DNA from: a virus
Reading direction: 5' to 3' (one strand)
IMG/VR virus record: IMGVR_UViG_3300046006_002742
Coordinates: 1 to 29,034 of that record
Length of the DNA stretch: 29,034 bases
Position numbers and translations under genes: made by a program. The notes beneath the pieces are model-generated. The model was given only the letters and a program-made list of their open reading frames with translations, was not told the DNA's origin and ran no database searches. Below, piece by piece: positions 1-8,744 of the stretch. Position 1 is the first letter of the stretch; each line of letters begins with the position of its first letter.

Positions 1-3000
1 CAGGCAATTCAGTAAATCTAGGATCCGTTGCATCTTGGAATTGTGCACAAGATGGAGCATTAAGTAATGCTAAACATTGCATACGATTCATTGCTAATCT
101 ACTTAATACTTGTTTTGGACCCATGTGAGGTTCAAGACCGCCATTAAATGTATCAATTATATAACGGAAAGATATTACATCTTTATCTGCTAATGTAACT
201 GCAAGGTTAGTATTCTCAAGAACTCCGTAGATTTTTTCTAATTGAGCAGGAGTACCAGGTAAGTGGTAGTCTGTTAATTTGAAACCTGAAAGTTTTGTGA
301 ATTGGAAACGATCACAGAATTTTTGTATTGGTGCGAATTTTGTAATTCTACCAGTTCCTGTTGTAATATCAACAGCAGGAGTGTCAAGAACGGTATATTC
401 ATAAAACGGTAATCCAGTAGATGGGTCAAGTTTTTTAACTTTAGCAGTTACTCTGATTAACACAGGATTAGCAATGTCGTTGTTTACAACGTAATCACCA
501 ATTTCTAAGTTAACGGCATTTGCTGGTGTTAACTTGAATTTTTTACCACCACCGTAGATTCCAGGAGCTTCAATTGCTATCTGTTGGCTAAGGTTTTTAG
601 CAAGAGACGAATAAATTGCTGCGTCGTTAGTGTAAGATAAACCGTCAGTATAAACATTAGCGCCATCATAAGTTAAATTAATGTCAGCGTATGTAGAATC
701 AGCTCTATCTTGTAATGCATTAGTTGTGTATTGCTCAAGTTTTGCTCCAGTTAAACCGTAAGCAATTTTAGTATATATGTCTTTATCATATGACCATGAT
801 TGGAAAGCATTTACGTAATTATATTGAGACGATCCTGTGTTGTATTTGATTCTATCATTATCAACTACAAGGCTGCCTGCAATATTTTTAGCAAGTTTAT
901 TACCTGGGTATGATTCGTAAAGAGCAAGAGACGCAATAGAGTTTCCTGTTGCAGGCGCCTTACCATTATAAAATCCTAAAGTTACGTTAGCACCTGTTGA
1001 ATATACGCCAGTATAAAACTGTTGTCCTCCAGGTAATGTTACTTTAATCAAATCATTTACAAGTAAACCGTTAAATGGGTTAGTGTTTGTACCATTTGTA
1101 ATTCTCACAGATTTAAAAGTACCACTACCTTGTGTAATATTATAAGCAGGAACTCCACCGGCAGTAAGATCATCAATCATATACCAATTTTGAAGAGGTA
1201 ATAGAGGAACCCAAACTGAATTAATTGTATCGTATGTTTGAAGAGTTACTTTATTATTTTTTGTGCTTATTGTTTGTGTTTGACCTAAACCTGCAATTTT
1301 AGAATATAGAACATCTACAGAAGCAATGTAACCAAATTCATTATTACCGTTGATGTCAACATCTGGTATTAGATAATCTCCAGTTGGCTCATTAATATCA
1401 AATATTGTAACTGCAATATCTGATGGCTGTAAGTATGAAGCAAAATCGTCAGCAGGGAAACCAGCTACACAATATTTGTTTAAGAAGTATTTACCACCTA
1501 CCGTAATACCTGTAGTTTTAACAGTTATTGTAGTTGTAGAAGTACCTACAGCAGCAGCACTTACTTCAAAGTATTTAGCATAACCAGGAGCTTGAATTAA
1601 TAGTATGTCTCCAGTATTAATTGAAGGACCAGTTGTTACAGCTGCAACATTATATGAATAAGCTCCAAAAGATACTACATCACCTCCAGTATAACCAGAT
1701 CCACCTGCATTAACTACAGTAGTAACTAATCCAGCAGCTGAAACTGAAACTGTAACATTGGCGCCGTTTCCGGTTCCACCCGTAAGTGGTCCAGTAGATG
1801 CAGCAATAGGTACATAAGTTCTTGCACCAATAGTTATTGCAGTAGCACCAGCACCGTCCCAGTTAGCAGCAACAGTAATTGTGCTTGTTGGGTTATAACC
1901 TGAACCTGCAGTTGTAACAACGATTGCCGTAATTGCTCCAGGAACTGGCGCAGTAGCCTCGGCCACAGTAATATCAACTACACCAGCAGCGCCACCACCA
2001 GTAGCAAGAAGAGGTGCAGAAAAAGTAGTAGGTACCGCAGGAGGAGTTGAAACCACCCCACCTGTAATAGAACCAAGGGTAATAGTAGCAAGACCTTGTC
2101 CTGGTGAAAGTGTTGGTGAAGATAAAGTATTAATAGAATCACCAGTTCCAATTGGGTTATTAATTGTAATCGTATTTGCAGTAGTAGGTATTACAGTTGC
2201 AGTAGATTTTAGAATGTAGTTAGATTCAGCGCCATCACCAGAAGTATTATAGTACTCGGTATCTACGTGATTTGGAGAACTCAATTGTAATTCCAATGAA
2301 GACCCAGTATCAATTACATTAGCAATTTTAACAAAATCATTTGGATGCGCATTATCATTAATAGTAGCTGTTCCTAACGTTTTGATTAATGAATTATTTG
2401 TTAGAGTTGCAGATAATGCATCATATTGAGAAACAGTAAAAGTTGTGTCTGACGGATACGGTTTTGGTATAACAAGCACGTTATTAAATAATCCTTTATT
2501 TCCGCCAAACGGATATGACTTAACATAAACAATTGGAGAAACTGTAATATCAGTAGGTTGAAGTTTTGGTTCAAATCCATCTGTAGTATTACCACTTACA
2601 GGTTTTAATCCTGAGAATGTTAAAAGGGTTTTAATTGGTGTGTTGTATGATAAGAAGTCAATAATATCATCAGTTGTGTTAATTAATGAGTTACCAACCA
2701 TGTCAACTTTATAAGTTGAGTTATCATAATCATCAAGAGCCTCTTTGTTTAAATTACAGAAAGTTCCAGTTAAAGCAACAGCTGAATTAAGGATAACATC
2801 AATTGATTGGTTAGAACCATTGTTATCAATAAAGTCAGGAATTATTGTACCTGTGAATGAACCTAACATTGTAACTCCATCAAGTCCTAAGAACTCAAAA
2901 AAGTTTGTTGATCTGATACCTCTTAAGTCAAAGTATTTAGAATACGTTGGATCTTGAGAAAGTAATTGAAGATTAGTCCAGTCGCCTTTCACAATATAAA

Positions 3001-3643
3001 CATCAACGAAATAATCTGAAAGATAATCGTTTGGTTGTATAAATGAAGGTACATTACCTCTTCCATAGTAATCATCTGCGGTAATGTTGTAAAGAGCAGC
3101 ATTATCTGACTTACGTACGATAACACTTTGTACCTCTTGTCCAAGATTTACAAAGTTGAATAAACGACCACGGTTAGCAGGCTTGCTATCCACAGTTGCT
3201 TGTAAGTATGAGGTATCTGGGAACCAGAAACGCTCTTTATTGTAAAAAGATGAAAGAAGCGCTCTTGTTATGTTACCGTTTTGCTCGCTTGCTGAAATAG
3301 CAAATGAACGGTAGTCAACTGCGTCTCCACCTTCGTTTACCGGAATATTATTCAACGGTAGTAGATTTAATCCGAATACCGGTGCTGTCTGCAAACAAGT
3401 TTCGATTGCTCTGTGAAAGAAAGATCCTCTTTTCTCAAGGAACGAGTCAACTGCACCAAATACTTTACGAGATGATGCTACATCACGTAGGAATACTGGG
3501 GCGTTAAACGGTCCTTTACGAGAGAAACCTACTACAAGACGGATAGTCTGTGTAGTCACAACGATTCTTTCTGAAGCGTCAAACTCTATGGTGTAGACAC
3601 CAGATGCCTTAAATCTGTTAAGATCAAGTGTGATTTTGGCCAT
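1..3643 (-). CDS. 18: Tail sheath protein (T4 gp18-like), very large, C-terminus beyond window edge
   Basis: Contractile sheath subunit that surrounds the tail tube. The first 100 residues are typical of T4-type sheaths: an early TQTIRLVVGFSRKGPFNAPV segment is followed by the FGAVDSFLEKRGSFFHRAIE region. Near the left edge a conserved-looking stretch (FNGGLEPHMGPKQVLSRLAM) resembles the sheath C-terminal domain. At least 1214 codons are present without a stop, against about 659 residues in T4 gp18. The excess lies in the middle: roughly residues 460-700 are rich in Gly, Thr, Ser and Ala and carry the repeated motifs GSGYNPTSTITV (about residue 581) and GSGYTGGDVVSF (about residue 648), which look like an inserted beta-rich decoration domain. 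The gene follows the terminase, as in T4. The ATG at 3643 is the first start and gives the expected sheath N-terminus. The true C-terminus cannot be seen. Confidence 0.9.
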   Translation of the reverse strand, partial: MAKITLDLNRFKASGVYTIEFDASERIVVTTQTIRLVVGFSRKGPFNAPVFLRDVASSRKVFGAVDSFLEKRGSFFHRAIETCLQTAPVFGLNLLPLNNIPVNEGGDAVDYRSFAISASEQNGNITRALLSSFYNKERFWFPDTSYLQATVDSKPANRGRLFNFVNLGQEVQSVIVRKSDNAALYNITADDYYGRGNVPSFIQPNDYLSDYFVDVYIVKGDWTNLQLLSQDPTYSKYFDLRGIRSTNFFEFLGLDGVTMLGSFTGTIIPDFIDNNGSNQSIDVILNSAVALTGTFCNLNKEALDDYDNSTYKVDMVGNSLINTTDDIIDFLSYNTPIKTLLTFSGLKPVSGNTTDGFEPKLQPTDITVSPIVYVKSYPFGGNKGLFNNVLVIPKPYPSDTTFTVSQYDALSATLTNNSLIKTLGTATINDNAHPNDFVKIANVIDTGSSLELQLSSPNHVDTEYYNTSGDGAESNYILKSTATVIPTTANTITINNPIGTGDSINTLSSPTLSPGQGLATITLGSITGGVVSTPPAVPTTFSAPLLATGGGAAGVVDITVAEATAPVPGAITAIVVTTAGSGYNPTSTITVAANWDGAGATAITIGARTYVPIAASTGPLTGGTGNGANVTVSVSAAGLVTTVVNAGGSGYTGGDVVSFGAYSYNVAAVTTGPSINTGDILLIQAPGYAKYFEVSAAAVGTSTTTITVKTTGITVGGKYFLNKYCVAGFPADDFASYLQPSDIAVTIFDINEPTGDYLIPDVDINGNNEFGYIASVDVLYSKIAGLGQTQTISTKNNKVTLQTYDTINSVWVPLLPLQNWYMIDDLTAGGVPAYNITQGSGTFKSVRITNGTNTNPFNGLLVNDLIKVTLPGGQQFYTGVYSTGANVTLGFYNGKAPATGNSIASLALYESYPGNKLAKNIAGSLVVDNDRIKYNTGSSQYNYVNAFQSWSYDKDIYTKIAYGLTGAKLEQYTTNALQDRADSTYADINLTYDGANVYTDGLSYTNDAAIYSSLAKNLSQQIAIEAPGIYGGGKKFKLTPANAVNLEIGDYVVNNDIANPVLIRVTAKVKKLDPSTGLPFYEYTVLDTPAVDITTGTGRITKFAPIQKFCDRFQFTKLSGFKLTDYHLPGTPAQLEKIYGVLENTNLAVTLADKDVISFRYIIDTFNGGLEPHMGPKQVLSRLAMNRMQCLALLNAPSCAQFQDATDPRFTELP

Positions 3644-3650
3644 TCTGCTT

Positions 3651-3717
3651 ATTAGTTATTTTTCTTTGATTGTTAATATTTCAATCCGTAGTATATATCT
3701 TAGTAAAACTATCTAAT
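3651..3717 (-). promoter_or_regulatory. Candidate late promoter in an imperfect AU-rich hairpin upstream of the sheath gene
   Basis: The 85-bp gap between terminase and sheath contains AGATATATAC (complement of 3691-3700), a variant of the ATATATA motif found before other virion genes here. It is bracketed by segments 3705-3717 and 3651-3663, which can pair over 11 of 13 positions. The start codon lies 8 nt beyond the 3' arm. The pairing is AT-only apart from one pair and could be chance, so this is the weakest member of the group. Confidence 0.35.
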
Positions 3718-3728
3718 TTTAAAAGATA

Positions 3729-5552
3729 TTACCTCATTCTATAGTTGTGCGACATAGGGTCTTTTGGCAAAACATAAGGGGTTGGAGACTCAAAAGATTT
3801 AATTGTTTTAAATGCGGCTAAAAAATCATCTTCACCTTTATTACCTTGAGACATTACATGCTCAACTGCTAGTTTATATATTTGAGATGTATTATCATAT
3901 TTTTCCTCTACCATCTCGTAAAAGTCTGTTGTGTCAAATAGAGATACTAAATTTACGCAAGTCATAGCAACATCATCGTGAGCAAGCTGAGATTCATATC
4001 TACCAGTTGAACTAATACCAAATGAACTTAATTCATCAAAAGATCTTTTCTCGTTCATTACGATTTTTTTGTCTTTCACTAGATTACGTAATTCTCGACA
4101 AAAGGTTTCACGGTTATCTTTTTGAATTTTAACTCCCATCTTAAGATTTTCATTTGCCATTGAATGACGTGTGTATAAAAATATCTCTGGGAAGAACTCT
4201 TCATTTCTTGACATTTTTTCAAAAATGATATTTCCTTTAAAGTTAATTTCTAAAACTACTTTACAGTTTTCAGGTTTAAATAAATTAAAGACTAAGAGTT
4301 CTAATACTTTTGCAAGCTCCTCAACTGATTGTAAGTTAGAACGGAACATACCTACTTGATTAAGTCTAAAGAAACTTGTTTCATCTTCCCAATCTCTAGT
4401 CTTTTTAACTGAAGCAACAGATTGCGGTACCAAGTTAAAAATGTTAATAACTGAAAAGTCTCTACCTACGCCATCTCCAACATCAACAGCAAGTACATAT
4501 TTATCATTACAATTATATGGATCTCCTGGATCAAATGATGGTAACCATTTTAAGTAATTATTAAAGTCAGGGTAATCTAAGAATGGGTCTGTCTCTTTAC
4601 ACATAAATTCTTTAGCCGTTCGCTTCATTAACATTAAGGTGTTGCTATCAAAAAGAAGTCTAGACGATGCTAAGAATTGATTCCCGTATTCCTGGTTAAA
4701 TAATTCTTCTGAACCAAGGTTACCAATTTCTCGAGCTTTCCACGCTTCATCTCTGCCAGGAACTTGCCACCAGTCAACTCGGATTGGGAAGTAACTATTC
4801 TTTCTTTCAATTGCTCCTTGATAAATTTCATAGAATAAGTTCATTCCATTTGGCGTAGAACATATAATGATTCTTGAAATTTGTGAAGATGCAAGCGTAG
4901 GGTAAATAGAACGGTAAAATGGCAACAAGAAGTTTGAGTGAATGTGCGCGAACTCATCGGCAAATAATAAGTGGATGGTAAATCCAATTGCCGCTGTTTT
5001 TGTTGTTGCTTGTGAGAATAGACGACATCCATTATCAAAACGCATACCTGTAACTCCACCGGCCACAACACCAGGTTTCATAAAGAATGGCAAATTCTTA
5101 AGAACAGTTTTAATTTTATCAACAATCTCAGAAGTGGTAGCTAACTTATTTGCAACTACCATGATATTTCTATCGGAGTGAAAACATAAATACCAAGCAA
5201 TGAAAATTGATGATGTTACCGTTTTACCAATCTGACGAGACGCAAGCATTACAACAAAACGATTGTCTTGGAATGCCGCAAGCATGTCTTCTTGATACGG
5301 TCTTAATTGAATTAAACGAATACCCTCATCGGTCATCGAGTAACAGTACTTGTTACCAAAGTAAACTACGTCATTAGCGCATCTTGCTAATTCTTCAAGC
5401 TCTTCTCTTGTATATTCATATACAAGATCCGCTGCTTTCATATCTATCTTACCTTCAGAGAACGGAGAATAATCAGCATAAACACCGCGTTCAATTCTAT
5501 CTACCTCTTCGGCAATTTTCTTACTGTTCCAAACCTTACCTCTATTCGACAT
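3729..5552 (-). CDS. 17: Terminase large subunit (T4 gp17-like packaging ATPase/nuclease)
   Basis: DNA-packaging motor and headful nuclease that docks on the portal. At 607 residues it nearly equals T4 gp17 (610). The ATPase domain shows the Walker A variant SRQIGKT (105-111), Walker B LLFADE (195-200) and the coupling motif CSTPNG (231-236). The C-terminal RNase H-fold nuclease shows VLAVDVGDGVGRDFS (353-367, D357 as first metal ligand), VVLEIN (E435) and HDD (525-527), matching the three acidic positions of the gp17 nuclease. The start overlaps the small-terminase gene by 11 nt, suggesting translational coupling, and the sheath gene follows. No truncation is seen. The assignment is secure. 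Confidence 0.97.
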   Translation of the reverse strand: MSNRGKVWNSKKIAEEVDRIERGVYADYSPFSEGKIDMKAADLVYEYTREELEELARCANDVVYFGNKYCYSMTDEGIRLIQLRPYQEDMLAAFQDNRFVVMLASRQIGKTVTSSIFIAWYLCFHSDRNIMVVANKLATTSEIVDKIKTVLKNLPFFMKPGVVAGGVTGMRFDNGCRLFSQATTKTAAIGFTIHLLFADEFAHIHSNFLLPFYRSIYPTLASSQISRIIICSTPNGMNLFYEIYQGAIERKNSYFPIRVDWWQVPGRDEAWKAREIGNLGSEELFNQEYGNQFLASSRLLFDSNTLMLMKRTAKEFMCKETDPFLDYPDFNNYLKWLPSFDPGDPYNCNDKYVLAVDVGDGVGRDFSVINIFNLVPQSVASVKKTRDWEDETSFFRLNQVGMFRSNLQSVEELAKVLELLVFNLFKPENCKVVLEINFKGNIIFEKMSRNEEFFPEIFLYTRHSMANENLKMGVKIQKDNRETFCRELRNLVKDKKIVMNEKRSFDELSSFGISSTGRYESQLAHDDVAMTCVNLVSLFDTTDFYEMVEEKYDNTSQIYKLAVEHVMSQGNKGEDDFLAAFKTIKSFESPTPYVLPKDPMSHNYRMR

Positions 5553-6201
5553 TTGTTACATTGTTGTCATTTGGAGTAGAACCCGCTCTACGTTCAGGTA
5601 TTGCGTCTCTAAGAGTTTCAATTAGCGCTCGACCGCCTCTCATTTGATACGTGTTGGTACTGGTCTCAACTTCAGCATCTTGGTCAATTAATAAAGGTTC
5701 ATCAGACATCTTAACTCGATAGTCTTCTTTAAGATTCTTGTAATTGTTTTCCATGATCACCATGAATTGCGCTAAATGTTTAACGATTTCCATTTTAGAT
5801 CGCTGTAATGAAGCTAAAACTTCAAATGTACGTGGGTGTAAATTACCACCATCAATTTCTTCAAGAAGTTTAATAATTGCGTGTTCAGCAGTTTTCATTT
5901 GGAAAAGCAAATTTGAAACTGTGATTTTATCAACTACACTTTTTTGATGTACGTAGGGAATAGTCTTAATGATTTCTTGGTTAAGATAAAACTCAGCAAT
6001 AGAATTTACAATCGTTTCCGAGTTGCTATCTGCATAAGTTTTGACTTTTTCATAGTCCATGAAATTACCTTCACGCGCTGGCAATAAATCTGTAGCGCTT
6101 TCTATACTAAGCTGTATGTCCTCAATTCCGTTTGATAACATTTTTTCCAGCTCATCACGGAGTTCCATCTCACGTTTTCTGTCTTCTGGTATTTTTCTCA
6201 T
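5542..6201 (-). CDS. 16: Terminase small subunit (T4 gp16-like)
   Basis: Predicted regulator of packaging that forms oligomers and stimulates the large terminase. The 219-residue protein is mostly helical and charged. Residues 123-132 (PRTFEVLASL) followed by a helix of Lys, Met and Asn resemble the central PR-x-x-EVFATL helix of T4 gp16. A C-terminal segment (TYQMRGGRALIETLRDAI) aligns by eye with the C-terminal tail of T4 gp16. It is about 55 residues longer than T4 gp16, with the extra at the N-terminus. Its position directly before, and overlapping, gp17 is the T4 arrangement and is the strongest support. The 1-nt gap after the neck gene suggests one transcript. Confidence 0.82.
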   Translation of the reverse strand: MRKIPEDRKREMELRDELEKMLSNGIEDIQLSIESATDLLPAREGNFMDYEKVKTYADSNSETIVNSIAEFYLNQEIIKTIPYVHQKSVVDKITVSNLLFQMKTAEHAIIKLLEEIDGGNLHPRTFEVLASLQRSKMEIVKHLAQFMVIMENNYKNLKEDYRVKMSDEPLLIDQDAEVETSTNTYQMRGGRALIETLRDAIPERRAGSTPNDNNVTNVE

Positions 6202-6202
6202 A

Positions 6203-8206
6203 TTATTTAGTTTTGCCTATCCACGGAAGTCTTAATCGTGGGATTGCGTTGTCAATGATAATTCCAAATTGTGCGTCTTGTACAATAGTTTCATTTAGTA
6301 TGATAGATTGTTTTACTTGGTCAGTTTCAGTTTTGTCAAATAATCTTATGTTGGTAATTGCTAAATTGCCAGCTAAAAGATTATACTTATCTGCAGCACT
6401 TCTATCTATTGCATTAAATGGCATGATTGTATTACTGTATATATTCTCAAGATCTGTTGTTTGTTCAGGCTGTGGATTTTGATCATTCCATTTTCTAACC
6501 CAAAGATCTACGGTTAACTGTCGGTAAAAATTCGACATGTTTACAAATATTGCATACCAATAATCTTCGACTAGAGATGTACCTAAAATATTTAAGTATT
6601 CTTTAGTTGAATCTGTAAAGATTAAGTAACGACTAGCAAAAAGAGAAACTTTCCAGCCGTTACCAGCAAAATATCCGTTGAATAAAATTTGTTCATTGGT
6701 TGCTTCCGCAACGTAACCTGTACTAGTGAATGAAGATGCCCAGCTTGTGAAGTACGTATCTAAGTATTGAATGATTTCATTCTTAACATTAAGTGTATAC
6801 GTAAACACAGATCCTGACGGACTAGTGGTTACTGACGCAATATCACCATATAATGATAATCCGTTAAAGCGTGTAATTTTTATATTAGTTCCAACTGCAT
6901 AATGTCTTTTAGCAGTAATGCTATAAGAGAGCTCTGTTGTTTCTGGACCCACCGCGCCTTTAATAAGATAACCTTTTACATTATCTCGAGGCATAGCAAC
7001 GACAGGTTTAAGTTCTTTAAACCACATACATAAAGATCGTTCTTCGGTAGACGGAAAATCTACATTAGCACGGTATTCAATAGCTGGTATTTGAACTGGT
7101 AGTTTAGAATCATAAATAGATCTTAAATCATATTGTGATTCTGATAGTGTGTTTGTATAATTTGGTAATTTCAATTGTGATATGACAAGATTATTATCTA
7201 TGTTTAAACGAGTTGGATCATAGTCAACTGAACCAATCTTTGGATCATATTGTTGTGGGTCAGTTGTTTTAACCGCTTCCAATCTAACTTCTTCTCCAAA
7301 TCTTTCTTCCGAATCCCAAGTAAGTGTGTCAAAAGTTTCACGTAAATCTTGAGGCTCATAACGATTAGCTTTAGGAGCATATTTCTTAAGAGCAATTTTC
7401 CAATAGACTTCTCGTTGCATAAAATCTTTGAATAGATAAGTACTGTCTATTTCATATATTCTATTTGTAAGTGGAAAGTAAATGATATCACGTTTCTGTG
7501 GTCCAGTTCCAATTCCAAATATTTCTTCATAGTATTCTTTAACTATTTGAATTTCAAATGGCATTTCAAAGTCAAGACCCATTGGATTAAATAAGATCTT
7601 ATTATCTGGAAACTCATTATTAGGAACTACAACTTTAACACACTTAGGATCGTCAACATCGTATAAAGTCCATTCATGTAATGTAACGTCTTTACCAATT
7701 GCCATAGGAACAGCTCTTGCGTACATTACATCATGCCCAAATAATTGATTAATTGTATAGCTTAGTTGTTTAAGTAAAACAATAGCAGGATTAACTTGGT
7801 AAGGCTTAAAAGAAAAGTTTTCAATTTTTGTTAAGTTGCTAACATTACCTCTTTCAGAAACAAGCATAGCTGGTCTCCATCCTAAGTAAGGATCTGCTGC
7901 ATCAGCAGATTGTATGCAGTTAACTTCTATATCTTCAATTGTGACAGGTCCACCGCTAATAAGTGTTAAGCGGAAGTCAACGAATAAATCATTAGCAGGA
8001 TCTAAGATTATTGATTGTAAATTTTGTGTGGTAAGTTCAACCCAAGAAGCACGAACTCTGTTTGACGTGCCCCATCGAAATTCTTTTTTCAAGATGCCCA
8101 TTCCAGTGATGGTATCGCACCACCCTGTAAGTTGAGTAACGTATCGAAAAGGCTTATCCTGAGTTATCTTAACGAAGTCTCCGGGTTGTGATAAAATTGC
8201 CAGCAT
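6203..8206 (-). CDS. Neck protein (T4 gp14-like) with C-terminal LamG/concanavalin-like domain
   Basis: The N-terminal part resembles the T4 neck protein gp14. A region ending FGIGTGPQKRDIIYFPLTNRIYEID (motif residues 237-254) corresponds to the gp14 segment EGDLIYFPMDNSLFEI, and is followed by an aromatic-rich stretch ending VYWKIALKKYAPKANRYEP. The protein has 667 residues against 256 in T4 gp14. Residues about 370-640 look like a LamG/concanavalin A jelly roll: SLCMWFK, GNGWKVSLFASRYLIF, YWYAIFVNMS, LTVDLWVRK and a terminal LAITNIRLFDKTET strand are spaced as in that fold. The gene precedes gp16-gp17-gp18, the place of gp13-15 in T4. I infer a neck protein carrying a carbohydrate-binding or fibre-like decoration. 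The gp14 match is moderate and the LamG call is by fold pattern only. Confidence 0.6.
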   Translation of the reverse strand: MLAILSQPGDFVKITQDKPFRYVTQLTGWCDTITGMGILKKEFRWGTSNRVRASWVELTTQNLQSIILDPANDLFVDFRLTLISGGPVTIEDIEVNCIQSADAADPYLGWRPAMLVSERGNVSNLTKIENFSFKPYQVNPAIVLLKQLSYTINQLFGHDVMYARAVPMAIGKDVTLHEWTLYDVDDPKCVKVVVPNNEFPDNKILFNPMGLDFEMPFEIQIVKEYYEEIFGIGTGPQKRDIIYFPLTNRIYEIDSTYLFKDFMQREVYWKIALKKYAPKANRYEPQDLRETFDTLTWDSEERFGEEVRLEAVKTTDPQQYDPKIGSVDYDPTRLNIDNNLVISQLKLPNYTNTLSESQYDLRSIYDSKLPVQIPAIEYRANVDFPSTEERSLCMWFKELKPVVAMPRDNVKGYLIKGAVGPETTELSYSITAKRHYAVGTNIKITRFNGLSLYGDIASVTTSPSGSVFTYTLNVKNEIIQYLDTYFTSWASSFTSTGYVAEATNEQILFNGYFAGNGWKVSLFASRYLIFTDSTKEYLNILGTSLVEDYWYAIFVNMSNFYRQLTVDLWVRKWNDQNPQPEQTTDLENIYSNTIMPFNAIDRSAADKYNLLAGNLAITNIRLFDKTETDQVKQSIILNETIVQDAQFGIIIDNAIPRLRLPWIGKTK

Positions 8207-8246
8207 CCTGAATGTATTTTATGTATATATTCATGGAGGCTGGCAA
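8197..8246 (-). promoter_or_regulatory. Late promoter motif inside a 16-bp hairpin that covers the neck-gene start codon
   Basis: On the minus strand, arm TTGCCAGC (8246-8239) pairs perfectly with GCTGGCAA (8204-8197). Pairing continues through TCC/GGA and TGAAT/ATTCA, giving 16 bp with one C·T mismatch and one bulged A around a 15-nt loop. The last G of the ATG (8206-8204) lies in the outer stem and its A pairs too. The motif GAATATATACAT (8232-8221) sits at the top of the stem and in the loop. RNA started from this motif would lack the 5' arm and leave the ATG free. RNA read through from the upstream gene would hide it. The hairpin could also act as a weak terminator, since TTTTA follows. 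Confidence 0.65.
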
Positions 8247-8249
8247 GTA

Positions 8250-8657
8250 TTATTGTGTTATGAGAGATTCATATTGTTTTACTTCTGTAATGAATTCTTC
8301 ACCAAGAATTAAAACCGAAGTGTCAAAATCACGGCGGGACATTTGAAACTTATCACAATACCATTTTACAGTTTCATCTGTAAACTCTTGCTTGGCTTTT
8401 TTGTCCTCTTTAGCCTTTTTAGTTTTGACGTACATCCAAGAAGGAGTACGGGAATACATTTTACTCCAGTTATCTTGCCAGTATGAAACAGTCTGTCCTG
8501 GATTAATTCTTAAATGATTAAAGTAAGCAGCTTGCACCGGAAACTTAATTGACGCAAACCGATTAATCATAAAGAAATGCTTTGCTCGTTCATGCATAGC
8601 AATCTTTTTAAAATCTTGCGGTTTGAACATTGTATTTATAAATTCGAACAAATCCAT
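8250..8657 (-). CDS. Probable clamp-loader small subunit (T4 gp62-like)
   Basis: A 135-residue basic protein. The pattern FFMINRFASIKFP...YFNHLRINPGQTVSYWQDNWSKM...PSWMYVK, followed by a helix containing WYCDKFQMSRRDFDTSVLIL and a final acidic helix, resembles the short clamp-loader small subunits (gp62) of T4-like phages. Those carry an FMVNR-like N-terminal segment and end in a bundle placed after a Lys-rich linker. That protein joins gp44 to load the sliding clamp. Here it lies about 9 kb from gp44, downstream of RNase H, whereas in T4 it follows gp44 directly. Alternatively it is an unrelated conserved phage protein. The similarity is from remembered motif layout, not an alignment. Confidence 0.45.
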   Translation of the reverse strand: MDLFEFINTMFKPQDFKKIAMHERAKHFFMINRFASIKFPVQAAYFNHLRINPGQTVSYWQDNWSKMYSRTPSWMYVKTKKAKEDKKAKQEFTDETVKWYCDKFQMSRRDFDTSVLILGEEFITEVKQYESLITQ

Positions 8658-8744
8658 TGAGTAGATGTTTATTAGATGACCGTAGAGGTATTATTATTTG
8701 TTAGTTATATTTGCTACTGATAAGATAGTTTTAATCTTTTAGAA

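Noticed and set aside
6132-6482. Plus-strand 116-codon hydrophobic frame, and other plus-strand frames of 60-106 codons
   Set aside because: They lie opposite well-supported minus-strand genes, have low-complexity or hydrophobic content typical of antisense frames, and have no leader or neighbours on that strand.
8706-8713. TATATTTG on the plus strand as a promoter
   Set aside because: It fits TAnnTTTG, but there is no plus-strand gene downstream. Expected by chance in AT-rich DNA.
8658-8744. Terminator or promoter between RNase H and the gp62-like gene
   Set aside because: I looked at the 87-bp gap and saw no stem with a T-run and no ATATATA or TTTGC element of the kinds found elsewhere.
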